Of a stretch of DNA of 31,166 bases, positions 15,301 through 21,500 are shown piece after piece. Origin of the DNA: a virus. The notes under the pieces were generated by a model. It made no database searches and was not told the DNA's origin. It worked only from the letters and a program-made list of their open reading frames with translations. The stretch is from positions 1-31,166 of IMG/VR virus record IMGVR_UViG_3300042549_008027. One strand, 5' to 3'. Position 1 is the first letter of the stretch, and each line of letters starts with the position of its first letter. Both the position numbers and the translations under genes were made by a program.

Positions 15301-18130
15301 CTGATTTTTCTCTAGCATCTTCTAGCGCTAAGCTATCTAGATATGATTCTGTTCCACTAGAAGTTTTTAGGAATAATTTTCTTACATCTTCTAAGCTATA
15401 AGTAACTGCTTCTAAATTTTCTCTTTTAAGAATTAAATCTTGTTTCTTAAAAGTATAAATTTGGTTTCTAGTAGTAAAATTATTTTGTGTTACTTCTCCT
15501 GGGGCAGTTCTTAGGTAGTCAATCTCTTGTTGATTAAGTAAATTTTTGTTTTCGATAACAAAAGAAGTAACAAGATAAGCATATACCTTTTCGTTGTACT
15601 CGCTTTTTCCGACTCCTGCAACTATCAGCTCTACAGCATTAAGGACTAATTTTCTAGCAGAGGGTGCTACTGATAATTCAATAGAAGTTTGAGTAACATC
15701 CCCTAAGTTTCTGTGATATTTAGATGATTGATTAATGTCAATGCCAAGAGATTTTAATCTTGCATCCCAAAAAGATTCTCCTAAATCATCCATTCCTTTT
15801 TCTTCGCTAGATCTAAAAGAAGCAATGTCAGGAGTAAATATTTTACTCTGTGTTTGAGCTGGAATAAACAAACTTATATTATTTCCATTTTTCCATTCTT
15901 TGATAACATTAGTATTAAATACATCGTTAGTAAAAGGATTTGTTAAAAGATCTGGCTCATATATATTCTCTGTATTAGTATCAGATGGAGGAACTGGATT
16001 GTTGGAGCTGGCTATTAAAACACCTTCTTTAGTTAATATACCTGGCTTGTAGTCTATGGACTTCCAGTCACCAGGGGAAATTGCAGCAGGTGTTACAGTA
16101 GTTGCATCAGGAACTGCTTTTTCTATAAAGAAGGATTCATTGACATACGCGTGAAGTGATCCAGCTGCTTTACCCATGTAGTGTCTATACTTGCCCCAAT
16201 GCACAGCTTGATTAAAGTCTTTGATCATTGGAAGGAAAGGCTTATGATTAAAGTTCAATAGTTCAAGATCTACCACAACCGCAAATGGATAATTTGGTAT
16301 TGTAGATATACTCATAGAAGAAAGAGCTACTCCAGTAATACCATGTACTGTGTTGAGATAATGGTTCTTAACTGGAAGTATTGGTGCATATTTAAACGCT
16401 GCAATTAAACCTCTTAAAGAAGATAGAAACTTATCTATCTTCTCTTCTGATTCTCCACCAACTTTAAAGTCAATCTTAAAGTCATTAGTAAGCTTAACTT
16501 CCTTAATGCCATCAATTGATATTCCCCAAATTTCTTCATAGTTAGGAAAGAAAAGTTTTATGTTAACTGAAGTTTGTTTATAGCCGGCGTTAAACTTAGG
16601 AGAACTTTTTTGTCTAATTGCACCACCTGTAAGACTGCCTGTTTTAAATTGAGAATTTACATCTATTGATATTGGTGGAACGTAAAAGTTTGCTGCACCT
16701 AACCTAAAGTGGAATATGTCTGGAGTTTTTGGTGGTATGTTTTCTCTAAAGGGAAATTGCTCTAAAGCTTTCTTAATCCTCTGGCCAGTATTGGTTATGT
16801 CCCAAGCAGCTTTGAAGATGGGATTTCCATTTTGATCAGTCCCAAATGCTCTTAGCAAACTTTTTGCTAGTTCGTCTGGATCATTAAGAGGATCGTCTTG
16901 ACTTCCTGCGCTAGGATTATAATCTGCTGCTGCTGCTATTGAGTTAAAAAATAGTGTAACTAAATTAGGGAAATACTGCTGTATAATTGCTAAAGTTATT
17001 GGATCCCTGCTTAAGAGTGTAACTACATTACTAAGATCGTTTAGCCACATAGTATCTCTTACTGGATCTATAGCATTAGCAGCACTGCCTTTGGCACCAA
17101 TAGTAAGATTTTTTCCTATGTTAAACCTTTGTCTAGTAAATTCGGAAATAGAATTTACTTGTAAAGCTAAATCCAACAACCCACTAAGTTTAATCTTATT
17201 CCAAATATTTTTTACATATTTATTATTAGGAGGAAGATTAGCTAAGTCCGGGCCAAATATTCCATAGAAACTTTTTTTAGTTTTATCTAGCTTATCATCG
17301 TCCCTGTAAACTGCTGGATACCTTGTTGATATTTCTAGTTCTAAGTCAAAACCAATTCCAGCTTCAGCAAAAAAATTCTTAAACTGTTGCTCACTAAACG
17401 TTGAGTTAGCATCTTCGGAAGCATCAGCTTCCGGATTAGTTATAAAATCCTCAGAGCCAACTTGATAATTTTCTAATTTTTCCTTAATAGCCTTTAGTGC
17501 ACCAAGTGTTCCAGCTAAAGTTTGTCTATAGGCAAAGTTTACTAGACTAAGAGGGCCAAGTGCCCTAGCGCTAGTTTCAATATACTTATCTGCTTCAGAA
17601 CCTAAAAAAACTTGTTTCTTAAGAAAAGTTTGAAACATATAATCAGTTATAGCTTTAGCAGCATAAACGTCATTTAATTTTTGAGTTGCAAAAACTTTAT
17701 CAAAAACAAAAAGATTAGCAAACACTGATGATGGGACAGTTATGATAGCATTACCATCTTGTGGCCCAAGGACTGGATACCTTGGTGTCCCCTGTCCTGC
17801 GTTCTCTAAGGCTTTTATTTTTTCATAAACTGATTTTATTCTAGTTACAGTTGTTGCGCTTCCTGGCTTTAGATCTACCCCATTAACAGTGCCAGAATAA
17901 CCAGCTTTTAGCGAATCAAAAGAATAAAAAAATAAATTTTGTTCATCATTTAAGTTTGTATACTTTTTCTTAAATTCTGTACTTGAATCAGCTAATACAA
18001 TTGATGATATTTCAGCCAAGGCTCTTGTGCCTATGGTAATCAGGTTATTTACGTCAGCTAAAATAGCATCATACTTAACTTGATCTAGAGCTTTCATGTA
18101 TGAAGTTACTTTAGTATTTAAACTTACCAT
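6311..18130 (-). CDS. Giant baseplate hub megaprotein (3939 residues) with a nuclease-like domain
   Basis: One intact frame, ATG 18130 to TGA 6313-6311. Visible parts: a helical N-terminus (1-450); two related beta/alpha domains near 470-650 and 1003-1147, each with YxVPxIxxD-like and TIPNYP motifs; FPTYMLWLIDEGG near 1516, then a hub-like segment DINNIRLKPGVRVHLRAGYG near 1622-1675; a glycine-zipper hydrophobic segment 1923-1960; LLPNYIVAIRPFED near 2010; a possible double-psi barrel near 2405-2490; a gpD/gp27-like hub segment near 3226-3288 (IRPHDLVYLAD, then MFEVEQVVHHFTSELGFIT); a second glycine-rich hydrophobic stretch 3386-3438; and a staphylococcal-nuclease-like domain near 3552-3800. 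The likely role is the central hub carrying the spike, with several usually separate baseplate proteins fused. It is exceptionally long for a hub. Start overlaps the preceding stop as TAATG. Confidence 0.8.
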   Translation of the reverse strand: MVSLNTKVTSYMKALDQVKYDAILADVNNLITIGTRALAEISSIVLADSSTEFKKKYTNLNDEQNLFFYSFDSLKAGYSGTVNGVDLKPGSATTVTRIKSVYEKIKALENAGQGTPRYPVLGPQDGNAIITVPSSVFANLFVFDKVFATQKLNDVYAAKAITDYMFQTFLKKQVFLGSEADKYIETSARALGPLSLVNFAYRQTLAGTLGALKAIKEKLENYQVGSEDFITNPEADASEDANSTFSEQQFKNFFAEAGIGFDLELEISTRYPAVYRDDDKLDKTKKSFYGIFGPDLANLPPNNKYVKNIWNKIKLSGLLDLALQVNSISEFTRQRFNIGKNLTIGAKGSAANAIDPVRDTMWLNDLSNVVTLLSRDPITLAIIQQYFPNLVTLFFNSIAAAADYNPSAGSQDDPLNDPDELAKSLLRAFGTDQNGNPIFKAAWDITNTGQRIKKALEQFPFRENIPPKTPDIFHFRLGAANFYVPPISIDVNSQFKTGSLTGGAIRQKSSPKFNAGYKQTSVNIKLFFPNYEEIWGISIDGIKEVKLTNDFKIDFKVGGESEEKIDKFLSSLRGLIAAFKYAPILPVKNHYLNTVHGITGVALSSMSISTIPNYPFAVVVDLELLNFNHKPFLPMIKDFNQAVHWGKYRHYMGKAAGSLHAYVNESFFIEKAVPDATTVTPAAISPGDWKSIDYKPGILTKEGVLIASSNNPVPPSDTNTENIYEPDLLTNPFTNDVFNTNVIKEWKNGNNISLFIPAQTQSKIFTPDIASFRSSEEKGMDDLGESFWDARLKSLGIDINQSSKYHRNLGDVTQTSIELSVAPSARKLVLNAVELIVAGVGKSEYNEKVYAYLVTSFVIENKNLLNQQEIDYLRTAPGEVTQNNFTTRNQIYTFKKQDLILKRENLEAVTYSLEDVRKLFLKTSSGTESYLDSLALEDAREKSARTGQPVDKFLKESEEQIGRAFNVLFYNRFFKSGPMQDVLEKYRLNQSRSGDGGIFGNGVATFNEWEVPMIKVDLDPKSVIVNGVSVTLGNNLAKMQLQMQEEPTYQHIGGKDTYLNISMTVLGEKELIKIRNVFEHINGLARLEHAAGVIGFMGIKNIIAGLAGMKYVMPLSYEVNTIPNYPHVYDVKMSFVDFDIFQQQREQLSSRQQKEMVDVFKTKKNPFLRIKQLWGAFNAYPDFPLSIKDELGETVGCLDPDYYFRSFEMFDRDIINNITSETEKNKEFIITPKQYNSGSSSEQAKADVAIMNAIKDFVQNDKISELKNYFNEKGLGARESVSYVEGAIKEFFNGKKEQLLIDYIKQYPELDGDIAIFGSEYEIGSNATGIELKAGDIVSGDQAKINELQSYLSGAKGTGDEEGYISFDPDSLSIHHIITLIPAQDKTSEDKVPAIFTTAMGYHLGYMSKKNNKFYLTVEGLEVVKSDTTGSIGYKPIPISHQDVDSPSKSYSPGQKTHSGVAGSTLADYGDPYSSGSADKPEVMATKSKLPSTTKHWEKMLIDTQYRDISGRMLRAFPTYMLWLIDEGGYFAGVKLFDNFYGLQSIIDFSIVQSEDILGDTLMLRVSNLYSKLTTPAATSLFDKTDESYNDQISTQDGMESVIGTVLNRSMNMQNHMDSQLVVDINNIRLKPGVRVHLRAGYGSNPNSLQTVFNGVITQVENGEIVTITAQSDAIELSPIVNSTNKKGDSGKIDGGMNTGFWLSEPRDLMVRLLSMGSSRTREAIAHATRGTIFSENKFGIRHFGSILYQPLNDLEQAKNDAVTASVKDAFESLGSANGNAFGMGSVLGVLNTGTNNGEGSFNNLPLVGAGPEIRVPGISLMKTLWANFSSQRDFEIFKRNIYPGNGTGIAQFLGGDLGDGWSTVASLTPEDKPNERINYIGRATDVAWNNLTTLYGEGQKNASSVMDAYNIDRGLKNSNGSASMVANALSGGLIAGGIAITGGLGAPIIGGAIGLTGVLSGRGGSNIFNAMGITSGMDDDLPGLDEVSFRAQTYMRSVWDLFQMCARLLPNYIVAIRPFEDRSTVFYGKPHWLYTSGVVPLTAGFDTDARARENGINSPRMIDIDMGTQAVIDSLNKESSPFADANAFRLANQSVIPFEQIMGAQGGTSGDVELYAPGKVLAGQLVAFGIESSMTYKKNNEVVSRLPEVEGFATVGYHLPISVNGTDVKSELDEDQLSLHKQIDQLPYRYRFPFFTDREDGIVLEDYAYYALSDRLGKWDRNRADYRGLVVDDWSYGEVGGQKEQTEWVKLLKFEASVFRGKSTTDPSMTRNANELSIGIKFNLANTLSFNNELEDASAYIYSEKNKTTGTYPVVRMPYPDLEKNNREIISGANREYEILRNGSVPQTNAASMMEWGSPKSAVEEQFYIAMRWPYKSGEGLDQNTVSSFQGLRGIENPVGTVQDYKTRRVLVYSPTTGQAVVCQPAYYLWGDNAVGTLKTSGLDEFGNPGGIVYTDVNHDGATEHSAQRNELALENKSFLTALVSPDAAYFLGMLNLTAFEKDWWDDGEHSKSEGSWHDAENAIQEAADAGIAPFPVPRKCYYAFVPDSTPLGVVPDIFLPAQDFNSPTSNLDYSNQGGIEIGRLTNLRAIIGFGKFDGKQSRFNKKFETGESFFELTFDETTSNYSVPLEVTGMTKLAGNVMGPDGQVAKGYFDMVKAGDFTGLSRDALKEILDKETFESGDGKEAVGRKRFAGVYSEVDQISIDARKLYDEDYSQEVHVLAGDGRTLQEAADVWDQFRFGYHTYTNVKEAFQNAYGLDPDSEESLFSLGSLGVALGTNTVNAASGAGLFSATADEYEAAQAAAKAAATNSNTSIFKKYGDTGGTADDEFTAVFGNDFFQSTASSAPDSKVNTLYGINNINGDRVKEGVELSRQKFIDGSIEDDGLIEYFNDLISSKVKNIISIISDGLKLSGNNPDDYLGNIESPKQLFLFMVGAFRNVMWSDAYARAWLVLKPNRKMVGQDQWDFGPVLKIFQAYIDPNSTYGKDPGKFRKLLAENRGEGSSATNIVGKATQEIGGFWDANIGPLFTAIGDSLSGLVNLFRMSMMQLGYGLGQVGQMSKQANILNKALNDSIYYSLGRPGSLLRAVDNPFTREYGEPVVEVREPFQRMHYLSSFSHIISNGIQENIAGVATSVTAVSDGKYPVTVAMDKSTPSERQVEKTVETGLYYDNVSGSGLFGALQPILHPFEFARGISKFAQGTPDELSARRVALAHLKESLKDIYGGEIVVVGNADIRPHDLVYLADVYERMYGMFEVEQVVHHFTSELGFITSITPNALVTVNDPSRWFMSSWVGTWFHMQALRNDTRLYMNSLGSGVTASAQISVDGLAASLQTQMVGGIQYTHGASSIAKDAMASFAAEGFQDINDNVKTMVQNKTNSPSAKGGVGAMFAIMTGLGATAGAIATLAVPGAGALVAGGATLIGGNIGGGLAWKGWSWIRDNVLDQHGCYIQYLNKNGQAMDAGLNQSGQGMVVGRYSTKKLLPGILGASEKIRTVEGYQYIRTDDLLKNLGWREKEINDLTRYISLENAMVNAQVLKYSGIGPEKAGLNRFFKVICKVSRVIDADTVDVVDIFDTAQRPFTVRFDGINAPELSKVKSNTSMYPEEFFNIKSVKIQSNIMTIKLDLTLNEFEGRVTPPSNYFQKDDKVNISIPNFNGSPLILDGFIDSNGIDDADDSPFIVLPYNRPDLAQTNYTGKIKVQSYKATEFTLNTSPGGASTLFTQNAVKDKIIVLRVNPDSKKMTAIVGEDDFEAGAQKNSYISYGKDVYGTRVLGTLFYKTSSNIVESLGLQVSNLFVKNNGRSDNGIKSVLKDSFDSGVFHDRFKEIFDAVSTTSLIDYYDLYAAGNPTLKNATPQRIKIYNTYFAMRVIRDIYQKVSDWPNISWDEYYEDGTPASLNWELVVNNLAKVYTTGLLIEQKSINTAAENYQIGRRNVKNE
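6720..7480 (-). other. Staphylococcal nuclease (SNase)-like domain within the hub megaprotein
   Basis: Residues about 3552-3800. The first part, KVSRVIDADTVDVVD then FTVRFDGINAPEL, matches the SNase pattern VxxVxDGDTxxV...VRLxGIDxPE, with D3567, R3585 and E3593 at the D21, R35 and E43 positions; the R-E spacing of eight is conserved. After about 110 inserted residues comes SPGGASTLFTQNAVKDKI, like PGxxAxxF...L, then KDVYGTRVLGTLFY (R3772), like DxYGRxLAxV, and SLGLQVSNLFV, like QGLAxV. The D40 position is Asn (N3590). The fold call rests on eye alignment; activity is unproven. Confidence 0.68.
14690..15125 (-). repeat. Second copy of the duplicated hub domain (protein-level repeat)
   Basis: Residues about 1003-1147 of the megaprotein: NEWEVPMIKVDLD, a predicted strand-helix pattern, a Gly/Ala-rich helix, then YEVNTIPNYPHVYDVKMSFVDFDIF. 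T1121 of TIPNYP lies 511 residues after its counterpart T610. The two copies share layout and key motifs but are otherwise diverged, so the DNA itself shows no obvious repeat. Confidence 0.55.
16165..16720 (-). repeat. First copy of the duplicated hub domain (protein-level repeat)
   Basis: Residues about 470-655: FHFRLGAANFYVPPISIDVN, then strands with KLFFPNYEEIWG, a helix (SSLRGLIAAFKYAPILPV) and SISTIPNYPFAVVVDLELLNF. Compare the copy at 14690-15125. Both end with a beta segment directly after TIPNYP and the order of elements is the same, which suggests tandem duplication and divergence inside a hub or tube-like fold. Confidence 0.55.
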
Positions 18131-18582
18131 TAAAACATACCATTCATCTTTAAGATTTTACCCATTCTGTCACTTGATGTCCCAGAAGCTGTAACTCCAC
18201 TGTAGTTCTCTATTATACTCTTAAAACCCATATTTGTAAAGGAAAGACTAGATCCTTTTGCAGGAGTTATTTCTTTATTTCTATTTCCATATCTAGCTGT
18301 TTGTAGATTTGGATTAGCATAACCCACACCATTGGGTTGTATGTAAGCTGACTTTCCTGTGTCTAACCCTTCATAGGAGCCCTTCATAGGGTCCGGGTTG
18401 CCATCATTTATCTTTTGTCTAGATTGGTGTACGGTATTAGATCCACCGGAACTGCCACTTGATTTGCTTGTGGATATAGCAGCAGAGTAATGATTAGCAG
18501 TTTTAGTCTTAGCAGTTGGATTAGATTTAATCTTTGCAGCAGCACGTAAATTTTTGTTTTGGTTGTCAGCACCAAGTATCAT
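18130..18582 (-). CDS. Small Ser/Gly/Asn-rich structural-region protein, unknown function
   Basis: 150 residues that I do not recognise. The first 60 are low-complexity and basic to polar (KSSGSSGGSNTVHQSRQK), probably disordered; the last 55 look more ordered (SLSFTNMGFKSIIENYSGV, ending MGKILKMNGMF). No membrane segment, Cys pair or enzymatic motif. It sits between a 1612-residue protein and the hub megaprotein. Its TAA shares a base with the next ATG (TAATG), so it is probably translated as part of the structural operon. ATG 18582 lies 11 bases after the previous stop with only a weak AGGT site. A linker or tail-tip accessory role is position-based inference. Confidence 0.7.
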   Translation of the reverse strand: MILGADNQNKNLRAAAKIKSNPTAKTKTANHYSAAISTSKSSGSSGGSNTVHQSRQKINDGNPDPMKGSYEGLDTGKSAYIQPNGVGYANPNLQTARYGNRNKEITPAKGSSLSFTNMGFKSIIENYSGVTASGTSSDRMGKILKMNGMF

Positions 18583-18593
18583 AAGAAATCAAC

Positions 18594-21500
18594 CTAAAAA
18601 GAACTCGCTACTTGCGAATAGGGGTCGGAGCCAAGATTGGGCAATCCCTTATACATAGTACTGTTCACGGAGCCTGGTGCAACAGATCCAGCTGCAGATC
18701 TAAAACTATTTATTTGATCTGAGCTTCCCTCTAGGTTAACTGAATAGGAAGTTCCTTGATTATATCCTGAGAACATAGAAGTCTGGGGCATCTGAGGAGA
18801 CCTTTGAGGCATTTGTTCATATGCTGATCCACCAGGAAGAAGAGGTGGCCCACTTACATCTTCTGGACTTCTTCCCTTTGAATGTTGATAGGCGAAGCTG
18901 GCAGCAATTATCGCTAATCCTGCGTAGCCAGCTTTTCTAATTGTCGGATTTTCAAAAGCTTTTTTCATCGCTCCATCTCTAAAAGAATCGCCTATTCTTC
19001 TATATTTAGTCCCATCACCTCCACCAACTCCACCCCCAGCTGCATCCATGGCTTCATCGCCAAGCATCGCAGCTCTATCTGCATCGTCTAATGTTGTAGG
19101 AGCAAGATCTATTGCACTTCCCCTTTTCGACAATAGGCCTTCAAGCTCTGGAGTTAAGTTTTGTCTGATTCTACTAATTCTTCTCATATCCCTAACTTGA
19201 TTAAATAATTCATCAGATAATCCCAAATCTTGAATTCTTTTGCCACTGTCAACATTCAATGCTTCCATAGCTGGATCGATTACAGGATCAATACCTTGCA
19301 TTCTTCTGTGTGTATTCATTGTGTTGTAGACATTTAATTCAGTGTCAACTTTAGGTGAACTCTTAATGGCATCATATTGATCAGCTAAATCCATTAAGCC
19401 ACTTTGTCTCTTGTAGTGAGCCATAGCTCTAGCGTCTCTAGCTCCGTTAACTAATTTAGCTAATTCATCGGCATCTTCTTCCCCAGTTACAAGACTTCCT
19501 ATATCCCTTAATCCTCTTCTCATTGGACTTATTGTATCTATGCTGTCTATAACTTCTTGAATACTGCTATTAGTTTTATTGGCCGAATCAAGTATTGATT
19601 CATAAACCTTTTGTCCCATCATTTGACTTTCAATAGATCTACGAAAAGTTGCCAATTGAGACATATCTTCAGTACCGTTGATAGCTCCACTAAACATTGC
19701 GTCTAGTTCTTTTGACATTTTTTCTTGCAAATTTAAAACTTGATTTGCAGCTTGCCTACCTTCAGAAGTAACTACCGCTTCTGACATAAAAGGCTTACTT
19801 CTATCTACTCCAAAATTTTGAAAAGTCGATCTAGCTCCAGCTAAATTTCTTGCTGCTTCTTCAGATGACCTAGTAAGGCCAGCGTATCTTCCTGACTTAG
19901 CTCCTATTGTCCTTACTAAAGTGTCATTAATGTCATCGGGAGTTGTTCCCGCATCTTTTAATGATGATATAAATTTATTAGCTAATTCATTTGCTGGATC
20001 TATTTCACTACTGTGAGCTTCAAATCCCTCAATAATGCCTCTTAAATACTCTGCGTTGTCACCCATTGTAGCCCTTTGTTTTAGCACTGATGCATCTACG
20101 CTAGATAACAAATCTGGATCTTCTATCCCCTGCTTGTAGGCCAAGGCTCTTAATGCTCCAACAAATCTACCCTGTTGAAATACGCTTTCGGCTCCAGATT
20201 CAAGAAGAATAGCAGCTGCTGGTTTATCAAATCTACCAGTAAGTTTTGCTAATGCGTTTTCAATTCCTCTTAAATCTGCCCCATCTGCTGAAGCCCTACG
20301 TATAGAAGTCACAATTGAATTATTTAATTCTTCAGTGTAATAACTTATAGTATCGGTAGCATTGATTCTTGCTCCGGTATTCATGTTTATATTAAAGTCA
20401 ATTGCTGAACCTGGAGCTATCAATCCAACTTTATAATTTTCTTTCAGCTTCAATACATCAGCTGGATCCAAGTGTTTTAATATCTCATCGCTTTGTCTAG
20501 TTGAGGCTGTCACTAATGTTAATCTATTTATATAAAGACCAAGAGAATCTGCTGTTTCTACAGCACGTAATTGTTTCAAGCCAAATTCTTGAGTCACTAA
20601 ATTAGACATAAAAAGTTGTCTTTTAGCTACTTCTTCTGGAGTACCAAATTGTACCATTTCTGCTAAAGCTTGCAGTGCTTTTTTTCCTTGTCCACTGTTT
20701 GCTAAATTTTTTATTTTTTGTTTTTCAGAAGAAGAAAATAAACTACTATTTATTATTTCATCTATTGAACTTTTTTCTAAGCCATAGTCTCCTGATTCTG
20801 CAAACAACTTAAAAATATTACCTTGTGCATAATTTGGTTCTAAGAATTCTTTACTAACTCCAGCTTTAATTAAATTGTCATATCTTTTTCTATCCATCGC
20901 TAATGGCGATCCATATTTTAATCCGTTTAAATCATTTATGATATCTTGAGTAATTTTTACTGCAGGACTGCTAGACCTGTTCATGACATCAATCATTGCT
21001 TCGTTAAGCTCTGCTTGAATTGTATTTGGATTAGCACCTGAAAGTAGAGTTCTATTCATGGTGTTCATTTGCATCTCTGTCATTTCTTGGGGAGAGACCA
21101 TTCTATGAATAATTTTCTGTATACCCGATGCATCACCTCTTTCCACTATCTCATTTAAGGCAGAAACATAGCTTTTATTTTTACCAAATGTTGCTCTAAT
21201 TGTTTCGGTATCAAATTCAGCCATAGACAATATGTATTCACCAGGTCCAGTTGGTTGACGAAATGTAAAAAAGCCAATTCTTTCGCCAATTTTTTCTCCA
21301 CCTTCACCAAAAATATCCATAGTCCTCATCATTGGAATACCCTTGTCGTCTAAGTCGAATGTTCCCAAGGAATGATGAAATATATTAGCAGCGTGTCCCG
21401 ACATTAACATGTCATGCCCTCTAATCTTAAAGTTCATTAAACCAATTTCATCAGCACCGGATTTTAATCTAACCTTAGTTACGTCTTCTAAAGTAGAGTT

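Noticed and set aside
6311-18130. A virion RNA polymerase as explanation for the giant protein
   Set aside because: I could not see polymerase catalytic motifs; the recognisable segments are hub-like and nuclease-like.
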